A stretch of 64,000 bases of DNA. It comes from Pseudonocardia sediminis. GTDB lineage: Bacteria > Actinomycetota > Actinomycetes > Mycobacteriales > Pseudonocardiaceae. Each line of letters starts with the position of its first letter. Position 1 is the stretch's first letter. Below are positions 41,336-50,008 of the stretch, piece after piece. The notes under the pieces are model-generated. The model worked only from the letters and a program-made list of their open reading frames with translations. It was not told the origin of the DNA and did no database searches. The stretch is taken from the NCBI RefSeq assembly GCF_004217185.1, contig NZ_SHKL01000001.1, positions 5,826,001-5,890,000 on the forward strand. The letters are read 5' to 3'. The position numbers were made by a program, and so were the translations under genes.

Positions 41336-42880
41336 GTGGAAGCGAGCATCCATCGTTTCGTCCGGCTGCTCCGCATACGCGCGATCCGCATCTCGGTCTC
41401 CGAGGCCGTGGACGCGATGTTGTGCGCGGGCCAGCCGGGCGTCATGTCCGACAAGTCGACCCTCAAGGAGGCGCTGCGCGTCTCGCTGATCAAGGACCGG
41501 CGCGACGAGGAGGTCTTCGACCAGGTCTTCGACCTGTTCTTCTCGCTGGTCAAGGTCGGCGAGGAGGACACGGGGCACGGCCACGGGCACGGCCACGGCG
41601 ACCTGACCGACGACGGCCTGCTGGAGGACTTCACCCTCTCCGAGGAGCCGAGCGACACCCCGCAGGAGGGCCACGACCACGGCGCCCCGGTCGACATCCG
41701 GGACTACTTCGACCCGGAGGACCTCGCCGAGCAGTACAACCTGCACCAGGAGGCCAACAAGGTCGACCTGGCGGCGATGACCGACGAGATCGTGTTCTCC
41801 AAGGAGAACGAGGGCCAGGAGATCACCGAGGGCCAGCGGGTCCAGATCGAGACCGACCGGTTCTCCGGCGGCGGCCTGCCCGGCGACATCTCCCAGGCCC
41901 AGGGTACGAAGGTCGACGCCGACCTCTCGGTCGCCCAGCAGGACGCCCTGCTCGGCTGGCTCAACTCCGAGGAGGACGCGCTCTCCGAGGCGGAGAAGGG
42001 CAACGAGGACGACGCGGCCGCGCTGCGCCGTCGGCTCGCCGGGGTGCTGGAGGGCCTGCCGGAGGCGATCAAGGCCCACCTGGAGAAGCTGCTCGAGATC
42101 GAGCAGCGGATCGTCGAGGGCCACGACGACATCGACCGGGTCGCCGAGGTGGACCGGGCGAACGAGACCGAGCGGATGCAGCTCGAGGACTCGCTGCGGC
42201 GCCTGGCCAAGTCGCTGCACGGGGCGCTGACCCACCGGCGCCGGGTGTCCCCGCGCGGGCGGATCGACTCGGGCCGCACGATGCGGCGCAACATGCGCTA
42301 CGACGGGATCCCGTTCAACCCGGTCACGGTGCAGCGCCAGGAGGACAAGCCGCGTCTGGTGGTGCTGGCCGACGTCTCGCTGTCGGTGCGGGCCACCGCG
42401 CGGTTCACCCTGCACCTGGTGCACGGGCTGCAGGACCTGTTCGGCCAGGTGCGCTCGTTCGCGTTCGTGGCCGACCTGGTCGAGGTCACCGACCTGTTCG
42501 CCGACCACCCCGTGGAGCAGGCGCTCGGGATGATCTTCGGTGGCGACCAGCTCGACGTGGACGCGAACTCGCACTACGGGCTCGCGTTCGGGCAGTTCCT
42601 GGAGGACCACCCGACGGCGGTCACCCGCCGCTCCACGGTGCTGATCCTGGGCGACGGCCGCGGCAACGGGAACGACCCCAACATGGAGGCGTTCATCGAG
42701 ATCACCCGGCGCGCCCGGGAGACGATCTGGCTGACCCCCGAGCCCCGGTACTCGTGGGGCCTGGGCCGGTGCGACCTGCCCGCGTACGCCGAGCACTGCG
42801 ACCGCGTGCGCGTCGTCCGGGACCTGTCGGGCCTGGAGAACACGACGAACGAGATGGCCGGCGAGCTGATCGGCCGCTAG
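41336..42880 (+). CDS. VWA domain (CoxE-like) protein with His repeat, cassette 2
   Basis: 514 residues from the GTG after GGAGGAGGA, 19 bases after moxR. The N-terminal helical part contains MSDKSTLKEALRVSLIKDRR. It is followed at residues about 78-86 by a His-Gly repeat (GHGHGHGHGDL), an acidic stretch, and a helical segment rich in Glu/Arg (AIKAHLEKLLEIEQRIVEGH). The VWA_CoxE domain has the MIDAS motif DVSLSVR at about 346-352 and LGDGRGNGNDPN later. It partners the upstream ATPase. Only this copy, not the cassette 1 paralogue, carries the His repeat. Confidence 0.92.
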   Translation: MEASIHRFVRLLRIRAIRISVSEAVDAMLCAGQPGVMSDKSTLKEALRVSLIKDRRDEEVFDQVFDLFFSLVKVGEEDTGHGHGHGHGDLTDDGLLEDFTLSEEPSDTPQEGHDHGAPVDIRDYFDPEDLAEQYNLHQEANKVDLAAMTDEIVFSKENEGQEITEGQRVQIETDRFSGGGLPGDISQAQGTKVDADLSVAQQDALLGWLNSEEDALSEAEKGNEDDAAALRRRLAGVLEGLPEAIKAHLEKLLEIEQRIVEGHDDIDRVAEVDRANETERMQLEDSLRRLAKSLHGALTHRRRVSPRGRIDSGRTMRRNMRYDGIPFNPVTVQRQEDKPRLVVLADVSLSVRATARFTLHLVHGLQDLFGQVRSFAFVADLVEVTDLFADHPVEQALGMIFGGDQLDVDANSHYGLAFGQFLEDHPTAVTRRSTVLILGDGRGNGNDPNMEAFIEITRRARETIWLTPEPRYSWGLGRCDLPAYAEHCDRVRVVRDLSGLENTTNEMAGELIGR

Positions 42881-42891
42881 GCACGGACGCA

Positions 42892-42926
42892 CTCCGCCCG
42901 CGGCCCCGTCGGGGTCGCGGGCGGAG
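42892..42926. terminator. Bidirectional terminator after cassette 2
   Basis: Arms 42892-42907 and 42911-42926 pair over 16 positions with one G-T, three-base loop, between convergent genes ending at 42880 and 42934. Confidence 0.75.
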
Positions 42927-42933
42927 CCGTGTC

Positions 42934-43932
42934 TCAGGTGCGTTCGATGACGATCTTGCCGATGGTGCCGCCGGACTCGATCAGACGGTGGGCCTCGCGG
43001 ACGCTCTCCGCGGTCAGGCCCTGCAGGCGGACGGTCTCGGTGGTCCGCAGCTCGCCGGCGTCGACCAGGCGGGCGACCTCGTCGAGGATCTCGCGCTGCA
43101 CCGTCGACCCCGGCTCGGACAGGGGCCGGGTGAACATCAGCTCCCAGTGCCAGGCCTGGCTCTTCGTCTTGAGCGGCAGCGTGTCCAGGCCCTCGGGCTC
43201 GTCGATCGCGACGACGACCCCGCGCGGGGTCATCAGCTCGGCGTAGGCCTCGACGTTGCCCTCGGACACCGGCGAGAACACGTACTGCACGCCGTCCGGG
43301 GCGACCTTGCGCACGCTGCCGACGAGGTCGTGGTGGTCGGCGGTCTCGTGCGCGCCCATCTCACGGGCCCAGTCCTGCGACTCCTGCCGCGACGCCGTCC
43401 CGACCAGGGTGAGCCCGGTCCGGCGGGCCAGCTGCAACACCATCGAGCCGACGCCGCCGGCGGCGGAGACGACGAGCAGGGTGCCGGTGGACCCGGGCGT
43501 GATCCGCAGATGGTCGTGCAGGCACTCCCAGGCGGTGATCGAGGTCAGCGGCAGGGCGGCGGCCGCGGCGAAGTCCAGCGTGGACGGCTTGCGCCCGACG
43601 ATCCGGGAGTCCACGAGCTGGCGGTGGGCGTTGCTGCCGGGCCGGTCGATCGCGCCGGCGTAGTAGACCTCGTCGCCGGGCGCGTAGCCCGACACGGCGT
43701 CACCGACCTCGACGACGACGCCGGCGGCGTCGAAACCGAGGACCTTCGGCCCGTCGGACGGGTCGAACGAGGAGCGCACCTTGCCGTCCACGGGGTTGAC
43801 CGAGACGGCGCGGACGTCGACGAGCAGGTCGTGCGGGCCGGGGGCACCGACCTCGATCTCGGAGTCGACGAGCGCTCCGGGGTCGTCGATCGGGAGCGGG
43901 CGGGGTGCGACGACGGCGGGAACGGTTGCCAT
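42934..43932 (-). CDS. MDR-family quinone-oxidoreductase-like alcohol dehydrogenase (no structural zinc)
   Basis: 332 residues from the ATG at 43932 (a TTG nine bases upstream is also possible). The MDR N-terminal domain (VSVNPVDGKVR, GFDAAGVVVEVGDAV, YAPGDEVYY) and the NADPH loop AAGGVGSMVLQLARR are seen. The cysteines that bind the structural zinc are missing and no catalytic Cys-His-Glu set is evident, so this is the zinc-less quinone oxidoreductase/ZADH branch. It could detoxify electrophiles. It is divergent from the lactate monooxygenase, whose start is 36 bases away. Confidence 0.85.
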   Translation of the reverse strand: MATVPAVVAPRPLPIDDPGALVDSEIEVGAPGPHDLLVDVRAVSVNPVDGKVRSSFDPSDGPKVLGFDAAGVVVEVGDAVSGYAPGDEVYYAGAIDRPGSNAHRQLVDSRIVGRKPSTLDFAAAAALPLTSITAWECLHDHLRITPGSTGTLLVVSAAGGVGSMVLQLARRTGLTLVGTASRQESQDWAREMGAHETADHHDLVGSVRKVAPDGVQYVFSPVSEGNVEAYAELMTPRGVVVAIDEPEGLDTLPLKTKSQAWHWELMFTRPLSEPGSTVQREILDEVARLVDAGELRTTETVRLQGLTAESVREAHRLIESGGTIGKIVIERT

Positions 43933-43967
43933 GGCTGACAACGCTAACGGTGGGGCAGGATGCGGGC

Positions 43968-45155
43968 ATGGCGGAACGGTCCTACGGCGACTACCAGCTC
44001 GAGATCTACGGCGGGGGCCTGCGCGGTCACGTGCCCGCGCTGCCGATGACCTTCGACGAGATGGAGCGCCGCGCGCAGTCCGCGCTGCCGCCGTCGATCT
44101 GGTCCTACGTCGCCGGCGGCGCCGGGGACGAGCGCACCCAGCGCGCCAACGCCGACGCGTTCGGCGGGTGGGGCCTGGTGCCGCGGATGATGGTCGGCGC
44201 CACGTCGCGGGACCTGACGGTGGAGATGTTCGGGATGACGCTCCCGACGCCGCTGTTCCTGTGCCCGGTCGGCGTGATCGGGCTGTGCGCGCAGGACGGG
44301 CACGGGGACCTGGCGACCGCCCGAGCGGCCGCGCGCACCGGCGTCCCGATGGTCGCCTCGACGCTGACCGTGGACCCGATGGAGGACCTCGCGGCCGCGC
44401 TCGGCGACACCCCGGGGCTGTTCCAGCTCTACACCCCGAACGACCGTGAGCTGGCCGAGAGCCTGGTCCGGCGCGCGGAGAAGGCCGGGTACCGGGCGAT
44501 CGTCGTCACCCTCGACACCTGGGTCACCGGCTGGCGCCCCCGCGACCTGTCGACGGCGAACTTCCCGCAGCTGCGCGGCAACTGCATCGCCAACTACACC
44601 TCCGACCCGGTGTTCCGGTCACATCTGAACGCGACGCCGGAGGACGACCTCGCCGCCGCGACCGGGTACTGGGCCGGCGTGTTCGGGCACGCGTTCACCT
44701 GGGACGACCTGGACTGGCTGCGCGGGCTGACCGACCTGCCGATCGTCCTCAAGGGCATCTGCCACCCGGACGACGCCCGCCGCGCCCTGGACGCCGGCGC
44801 GGACGGGATCTACGTCTCCACCCACGGCGGGCGCCAGGCCAACGGCGGGCTCTCCTCGCTGGAGATGCTGCCCGACGTCGTCGACGCCGTGGACGGGCGC
44901 GCTCCGGTGCTGTTCGACTCCGGCGTCCGTTCCGGCACCGACGCGGTGCTGGCGCTGGCGATGGGCGCCACCGCCGTCGGGGTCGGGCGGCCGTACGCCT
45001 ACGGGCTGGCGCTCGGCGGGGAGGACGGGATCGTGCACGTGCTGCGCTCGTTCCTGGCCGAGGCCGACCTGCTGATGGCCGTGGACGGGTACCCGTCGCT
45101 CGCGTCACTGGACCGTTCGGCCCTGCGCCCCACGGTGCGTGGACCACGGCCGTAA
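43968..45155 (+). CDS. Lactate 2-monooxygenase (FMN-dependent alpha-hydroxy-acid oxidase family)
   Basis: 395 residues. The start YGDYQLEIYGGGLRGHVPALPM, SYVAGGAGDERTQRANADAF and TLDTWVTGWRPRDL strongly match mycobacterial lactate 2-monooxygenase, which converts L-lactate and O2 to acetate and CO2. Catalytic His-Arg region STHGGRQANGGL, FMN-binding VLFDSGVRSGTD and MGATAVGVGRPYAYG are intact. Of interest here, the mycofactocin enzyme MftD belongs to the same superfamily, but this protein is not MftD by its signatures. Confidence 0.9.
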   Translation: MAERSYGDYQLEIYGGGLRGHVPALPMTFDEMERRAQSALPPSIWSYVAGGAGDERTQRANADAFGGWGLVPRMMVGATSRDLTVEMFGMTLPTPLFLCPVGVIGLCAQDGHGDLATARAAARTGVPMVASTLTVDPMEDLAAALGDTPGLFQLYTPNDRELAESLVRRAEKAGYRAIVVTLDTWVTGWRPRDLSTANFPQLRGNCIANYTSDPVFRSHLNATPEDDLAAATGYWAGVFGHAFTWDDLDWLRGLTDLPIVLKGICHPDDARRALDAGADGIYVSTHGGRQANGGLSSLEMLPDVVDAVDGRAPVLFDSGVRSGTDAVLALAMGATAVGVGRPYAYGLALGGEDGIVHVLRSFLAEADLLMAVDGYPSLASLDRSALRPTVRGPRP

Positions 45156-45286
45156 CGCCTCCACCTGACCGACCGGGCAGGTCTGCGCCTCCGCTCGGAG
45201 GGTTGTCCCGCGAGCCCGTGGTCGCGGCGGGGTGCACCACCTAACGTCGACGGCACCGCACCGCCGCACGTACCAGGGAGCCGTCC

Positions 45287-45997
45287 ATGATCGGACTCGA
45301 CCAGCTGAGCAACGACCTCGCGGGCTGGCTCGACTCCACGTTCGTCCGGAGGGGCCTGCTGGCGCCGGAGGCCTTCGAGGAGGCGTTCGTCGCGGTCGTG
45401 ACCGGTGCCGCGAAGGACCCGGACGCCCCGGACGACGCGTGGCTGGCGTTCTACCGCAACACCGTCGACGCGCTGGCCGGCGAGCCGGTGCCCGGCGGCA
45501 CGAACGCCGAGATGAAGCCGGTGCACGAGCGGGCGCTGGAGCTCGTCGCCGGGGACGAGGTGCTGGAGCTGGGGTGCTGCTTCGGGTTCCTGTCGCTGCG
45601 CCTGGCCGCGGCCGGGTACCGGGTCACCGCGACCGACCTGACCGGCGGCACCGTGGAGCTGCTGTCCCGGATGGCGCCGCAGCTCGGCGCGGACCTGGAC
45701 GTGATGGTCGCCGACGCCCGCGCCGTCGCCCGCCCGGACGGCTGTGCCGACACCGTGTTCGCGGTGCACCTGGTCGAGCACCTGCCCGAGGCCGAGGGCG
45801 ACGAGGTGGTGGCCGAGATGCTGCGCCTGGCGCGACGCCGCGTCGTCGTCGCCGTCCCGTTCGAGGACGAGGCCAGTGCCACCTGGGGCCACGTGCGCCT
45901 GTTCGACACCTCCGTGCTGACCGCCATGGGCGAACGCACCGGACGGCCCTACACCGTCTCCGAGCACCACGGCGGGTGGCTCGTCATCGAGGTGTGA
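45287..45997 (+). CDS. Class I SAM methyltransferase, candidate mycofactocin methyltransferase MftM
   Basis: 236 residues. SAM-binding motif VLELGCCFGFLSLRLAAAG, acidic partner ATDLTGG, and later motifs HLVEHLPEAEGDEVVAEML and ARRRVVVAVPFEDEASATWGHVRLFD. The CCFGF variant of motif I and the FEDEA-GHVR segment are as I remember them for MftM, the enzyme that methylates the glucose chain of mycofactocin. The proximity of mft genes supports this, but the call is from memory of the family and needs a profile search. It is 131 bases after the lactate monooxygenase gene. Confidence 0.6.
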   Translation: MIGLDQLSNDLAGWLDSTFVRRGLLAPEAFEEAFVAVVTGAAKDPDAPDDAWLAFYRNTVDALAGEPVPGGTNAEMKPVHERALELVAGDEVLELGCCFGFLSLRLAAAGYRVTATDLTGGTVELLSRMAPQLGADLDVMVADARAVARPDGCADTVFAVHLVEHLPEAEGDEVVAEMLRLARRRVVVAVPFEDEASATWGHVRLFDTSVLTAMGERTGRPYTVSEHHGGWLVIEV

Positions 45998-46445
45998 GGT
46001 CCCGGGCGTCGTCCGTTCCTGTCGCGTAGAGGGTGCCCTGCCGGGCGGTGCAGACCTCGTGCCCGTCCGTGTCCAGCATCGCCACCTCGACCACGACCTC
46101 CAGGAACCCGCGGGGACGCCACCGGGCCGAGTACAGGTCGACAGCCGCCCGGACACGGCCCCCGACCGCGAGCGGGGCGGGGAAGCGCACCGGCCCGACG
46201 GTGTGGTTGACCGCGTTGCGGGTGTTCCCGACCTCGAGCACCTGCGCCACCAGCGGGCTCAGCAGCGACAGCAGCAGCAGTCCGGGCACCGCGTCCGGAG
46301 CGGACGTGTCGGCCGTCGCCCGCCGGTAGTCCCGGACGCGGGACGCGGAGACCTCCAGCCATCCGCTGAGCCCGAGCCGGCTCCCGGCCCGGGCCGGCAC
46401 CTCGTCCGGTTCCAGCACCACGGCGGCGCCGGGCCCGGCGGTCAC
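45984..46445 (-). CDS. MaoC/HadB-like hot-dog dehydratase domain protein
   Basis: 153 residues. SGWLEVSASRVRDYRRAT, VPGLLLLSLLSPLV and an NAVNHTVGPVRFPAPLAVGGRVRA segment fit a MaoC-like hot-dog fold (NodN/HadB type), but the typical catalytic D-x4-H is not obvious. It overlaps the 3' end of the convergent methyltransferase by 14 bases and is coupled (ATGA-type overlap) to the InhA-like gene upstream, suggesting a joint role in fatty acyl elongation. Confidence 0.7.
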   Translation of the reverse strand: MTAGPGAAVVLEPDEVPARAGSRLGLSGWLEVSASRVRDYRRATADTSAPDAVPGLLLLSLLSPLVAQVLEVGNTRNAVNHTVGPVRFPAPLAVGGRVRAAVDLYSARWRPRGFLEVVVEVAMLDTDGHEVCTARQGTLYATGTDDARDLTPR

Positions 46446-47245
46446 GCCGCGCCCCCGTCACCGCGGTCGCCGACGGCGTGCGCCCCGCCGTCGACGTGCA
46501 CGATCTCGCCGGTGGTGGCGTCGAGCCAGCCCGAGAGCAGCACCACGCACGCCCGCGCGACCGGCGACGCGTCGGCGGTGTCCCATCCCAGAGGCGCACG
46601 CCGGTCCCACTCGGCGCCGACCCCGTCCTCGCCACCGGCCGCGATGTTGCGCGCGGCCATCGTCGCGAGCGGACCGGCGGCGACGAGGTTCACCCGGATC
46701 CCCGCAGGGCCCAGGTAGCGGGCCAGGTAGCGCGAGCAGGACTCCAGGGCGGCCTTGGCCACGCCCATCCAGTCGTAGTCGGCGAACGTCCGCGAGGCGT
46801 CGAAGTCGAGCCCCACCACCGAGGCCCCGGAACCCAGCAGCGGCCGCAGCGCCGTCACGACCGACTGCAGCGAGTAGGCCGAGACGTGCAGCGCGGTCGC
46901 GGCGTCGTCCCACGTGGTGTCCAGGAACCGCCCACCCAGTGCCCCGGCCGGGGCGAAGGCCACCGAGTGCAGGACGCCGTCGAGGTGGTCGGTGTGCTCC
47001 CCCACCCGCGCGGCGAGCGTCTCACGATGCCCGGCGTCGGTCACGTCCAGCTCGACCACCGGGACCGGTGTGGGCAACCGTCGCGCGATGCGCTCGACGA
47101 GCGACATCCGCCCGTACCCGGTGAGGATCACCGTCGCGCCCTGCTCCTGGGCCAGCCGCGCGACGTGGAAGGCGATCGAGGACTCGGTGATCACCCCGGT
47201 GACCAGGAGGGTGCGCCCGGCCAGCAGGCCCTGCTCGTCCGTCAT
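46442..47245 (-). CDS. Enoyl-ACP reductase, InhA/FabI-like
   Basis: 267 residues. The N-terminus GRTLLVTGVITESSIAFHVARLAQEQGATVILTG and the active-site helix YDWMGVAKAALESCSRYLARYLGP (Tyr-x6-Lys) match InhA. IRVNLVAAGPLATMAA is the substrate-loop region. It reduces trans-2-enoyl thioesters with NADH. The pairing with an HadB-like gene would give the last two steps of an elongation cycle. Whether it is the organism's main InhA or a paralogue for a specialised lipid cannot be told here. Confidence 0.85.
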   Translation of the reverse strand: MTDEQGLLAGRTLLVTGVITESSIAFHVARLAQEQGATVILTGYGRMSLVERIARRLPTPVPVVELDVTDAGHRETLAARVGEHTDHLDGVLHSVAFAPAGALGGRFLDTTWDDAATALHVSAYSLQSVVTALRPLLGSGASVVGLDFDASRTFADYDWMGVAKAALESCSRYLARYLGPAGIRVNLVAAGPLATMAARNIAAGGEDGVGAEWDRRAPLGWDTADASPVARACVVLLSGWLDATTGEIVHVDGGAHAVGDRGDGGAA

Positions 47246-47315
47246 CGATGCTCCGTTCCGATCCCGCCGCCCGTCGGGACGGCCGTTCCGTTCACGTGTC
47301 CCGCCGCCGGACGGG

Positions 47316-47960
47316 TCACCGCGGGCCCGCCGTCGCGTCGGCGTCGTCCCCCGGGTCGGCCTCGCGGCACGCCGGGGTGGCGGCGAAGGCCTCCTCCAGC
47401 TCCGGGACCTTCGAGACGTCGTTCACGAGAACCGGGCCCGCCGTGTAGGCGGACTGGGCCGCGCGGGCGGTCTGGACGTAGCCGATCGCGCCGCCCCGGT
47501 CCGAGTCCTCGACGAAGGTCGCCGACTTCTCGAGCGAGGCGCGCCGCTTCTCCACCAGCTCCCGCAGCTCGTCCTGCACCGAGCCGGCCCGCTCCACCGG
47601 GGGCGGGCCGAGCCTGGTCAGCTCGGCGTCGAGATCGGCGACCGCCCGTTCCACCTTCCGCACGCGCTCGGCGAGGACGCGGGGCAGCTCCCGGACGTCG
47701 GAGCCCTCCGCCGTGCGCCGGGTCCCGGCGACGTCGGCGACCGCGGCGAGCGAGGTGCACAGGCCCGACATCCACTCCTCCTGCTCCGCGGTGACGGCGC
47801 CGGTGTCGGCCGCGGCGCTCGTGCTCGTGCCGGTGTCCCGGTCCCCCGAGCCCGCGGCGATGCCGTCCAGGGCCCCGGACCCGCATCCGGCCAGGAGCAG
47901 CGCGGCGGAAACGACGACGGCGACCCGCCGCCAGCCGGTCGGGACTCGGGCCGGGCTCAT
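47316..47960 (-). CDS. Lipoprotein of unknown function
   Basis: 214 residues from the ATG at 47960. A signal sequence with lipobox (VVVSAALLLAGCGSG, Cys near 26) is followed by a Ser/Thr/Ala-rich linker and a helical domain containing CTSLAAVADVAGTRRTAEG and AERVRKVERAVADLDAELTRLG, with a second Cys near the end. No family is recognised. It stands alone between the InhA pair and the divergent protease gene. Confidence 0.75.
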   Translation of the reverse strand: MSPARVPTGWRRVAVVVSAALLLAGCGSGALDGIAAGSGDRDTGTSTSAAADTGAVTAEQEEWMSGLCTSLAAVADVAGTRRTAEGSDVRELPRVLAERVRKVERAVADLDAELTRLGPPPVERAGSVQDELRELVEKRRASLEKSATFVEDSDRGGAIGYVQTARAAQSAYTAGPVLVNDVSKVPELEEAFAATPACREADPGDDADATAGPR

Positions 47961-48160
47961 GGGTTCCTCCGAGGGGTCGCGTGGGCGCGGGGTCGTGGGG
48001 CGGCCGCACCGATGCCGCCACGGACGAGGCTGCCGGACCACCCCGGCGCTGTCGTCGAACTTTCGAACCAGTTCCGCGACCGTGACGACCCGCGGGAGAA
48101 CGGTTTCCGACGCCCGGATGGACGGTGCGGAACCGGGTGATGAACCACGCGGACCGGTCG

Positions 48161-48195
48161 TTATCGGGCGCGATCACGCCGCTAGCCTCACCCGT
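48161..48195 (+). promoter_or_regulatory. Candidate promoter giving a leaderless protease transcript
   Basis: TAGCCT at 48183-48188 fits the -10 pattern TANNNT, with TTATCG at 48161-48166 at 16-base spacing as a weak -35. The ATG at 48196 begins seven bases after the -10, which implies a leaderless mRNA. No ribosome site precedes that ATG. Confidence 0.45.
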
Positions 48196-50001
48196 ATGGG
48201 GGAGATGATGAGACGCAATCGAGTGACAGAACCGCGTGGCCGCGCACTGGTCGTGGTCGCCGCGACAGCGCTGACGGCGGTGGTGTTCGCCGCGCCGGCC
48301 GCGGTCGCACAACCGGAGCCGGCGGGCGCCGAGGAGTACACCGTCCTGCTCCGCGAGGGGGCCGGCGAGGCCGCCGGGCGCGACGCCGTCCGGGCCGCGG
48401 GGGGAACCGTGGTGCGGAGCAACCCGGCGGTCGGGGCGCTGGTCGTCACGGCGCCGGCGGAGGGGTTCGCCGAGGCGGTCGGCACGCGGCCCGGGGTCCT
48501 GGGGGCCACCCGCGCCCGGTCGATCGGCGCGGTCGCCGCGGACCCGGAACGTCCCGGCCGGGGACGCCCCGCGCAGGCGGGACCGCCACCGCAGCGCGAC
48601 ACGGTGGAGCAGGAGTACCGGACGCGGCAGGGTCCCGGCGGCCTGCCACCGCTGCAGAGCGTCGAGCCGCGGCTGCGGCCGACGGACCCGGGGGCCCGGC
48701 TCGACCCGCTCGACGCCTCCCGGTACGGGATGGCGATGGTCCGCGCCGGGGCGGCGCGCGCGGTCGAGGACGGTGACCGGCGCGTGCTCGTCGGCGTGAT
48801 CGACTCCGGCATCGACGCGAGCCACCCCGATCTCGCCGGGCAGGTCGACCTCGGACTGTCCCGCAACTTCGCGCGCGACATCCCGACCGATCCCACCGGC
48901 GCCCCGTCCGACGGGCCGTGCGAGGTCGCGAGCTGCCTGGACCCGGTCGACCGGGACGACAACGGCCACGGCACGCACGTCGCCGGGATCGTCGCCGCCG
49001 CGGCCAACGGGATCGGCTCGTCCGGGGTCGCCCCGGGCGTCCGTCTGGTCAACCTGCGCGGCGGCCAGGACTCCGGCCTGCTGTTCCTGCAGCCGGTCGT
49101 CGACGCGCTGACCTACGGCGCCGACGCCGGCGTCGACGTGGTCAACATGTCGTTCGCGGTGGACCCGTGGCTGTTCAACTGCAGGGCCAACCCGGCGGAC
49201 TCCCCGCAGGCGCAGGCGGAGCAGCGCACGACCATCGAGGCGATGCAGCGCGCGCTGCGTTACGCCCACGGCAAGGGCGTCACCCTGGTCGGATCGCTCG
49301 GCAACAACCACGAGGACCTCGGCAACCCCCGGACCGACGTGCTGAGCCCCAGCTACCCGGCCAACAGCGCCTACCCGCGCCCGATCGACAACCGGTCCTG
49401 CCTGGACCTGCCGGTGGAGGGCCCGCACGTGATCGGGGTGTCGGCGGTCGGGCCGTCGGGCACCAAGTCCGACTACTCCAACCACGGCACCGAGCAGATC
49501 TCACTGGCCGCTCCGGGCGGCTGGCTGCGCGACGGCTTCGGCACCCCGAGCTACCAGGCCAACGAGAACCAGATCCTCTCGACGTTCCCGCGCGCGGTGC
49601 TGCAGGCCGTCGGCGACGTCGCCGCGGACGGCACCGTCACCGCGCAGGGCGCCGGGTTCGGCGTGCAGCGGGCCTGCGACGCGAGCGGGAACTGCGGCTA
49701 CTACGCCTACCTGCAGGGCACCTCGATGGCCGCGCCGCACGTCAGCGGCGTCGCGGCACTGGTCGTGAGCCGGTTCGGCAAGCCCACCCGCGGTGGCGGG
49801 TTCGGCATGAACCCCGCCGCCGTCGAGCGGACGGTGCTCGCCACCGCCGCCGACAAGGCGTGCCCGGGCCCGGTGCAGAGCTACGCCCGGGAGGGCCGCG
49901 ACGCCGAGTACGACGCCCCCTGCACGGGCACGGCCCGGTTCAACTCGCTCTACGGCGACGGCATCGTCGACGCCTACGCCGCCGTGACCGCCCGCGGCTG
50001 A
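48196..50001 (+). CDS. Secreted subtilisin-like serine protease (S8)
   Basis: 601 residues. A signal peptide (ALVVVAATALTAVVFAAPAAVAQ) precedes an inhibitor_I9-like propeptide (EYTVLLREGAGEAAGRDAVR). A Pro/Arg-rich linker leads to the catalytic domain, with Asp203 in GVIDSGIDASHPD, His258 in NGHGTHVAG and Ser510 in GTSMAAPHVSG. Several Cys pairs occur (CEVASC, CRANP, CDASGNC, CPGP, CTG), consistent with an extracellular enzyme stabilised by disulfides. The start is taken at 48196 as leaderless; ATGs at 48205 and 48208 are close behind. Confidence 0.9.
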   Translation: MGEMMRRNRVTEPRGRALVVVAATALTAVVFAAPAAVAQPEPAGAEEYTVLLREGAGEAAGRDAVRAAGGTVVRSNPAVGALVVTAPAEGFAEAVGTRPGVLGATRARSIGAVAADPERPGRGRPAQAGPPPQRDTVEQEYRTRQGPGGLPPLQSVEPRLRPTDPGARLDPLDASRYGMAMVRAGAARAVEDGDRRVLVGVIDSGIDASHPDLAGQVDLGLSRNFARDIPTDPTGAPSDGPCEVASCLDPVDRDDNGHGTHVAGIVAAAANGIGSSGVAPGVRLVNLRGGQDSGLLFLQPVVDALTYGADAGVDVVNMSFAVDPWLFNCRANPADSPQAQAEQRTTIEAMQRALRYAHGKGVTLVGSLGNNHEDLGNPRTDVLSPSYPANSAYPRPIDNRSCLDLPVEGPHVIGVSAVGPSGTKSDYSNHGTEQISLAAPGGWLRDGFGTPSYQANENQILSTFPRAVLQAVGDVAADGTVTAQGAGFGVQRACDASGNCGYYAYLQGTSMAAPHVSGVAALVVSRFGKPTRGGGFGMNPAAVERTVLATAADKACPGPVQSYAREGRDAEYDAPCTGTARFNSLYGDGIVDAYAAVTARG

Positions 50002-50008
50002 CGGCCGC

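Noticed and set aside
43968..45155. Considered as the missing MftD
   Set aside because: Same FMN superfamily, but the N-terminal GDYQLEIYGGG and other segments are those of lactate 2-monooxygenase.
48055..48080. GAAC/GTTC repeats considered as an SOS (LexA) box
   Set aside because: The spacer between half-sites is two bases instead of four, so it does not fit the actinobacterial consensus.
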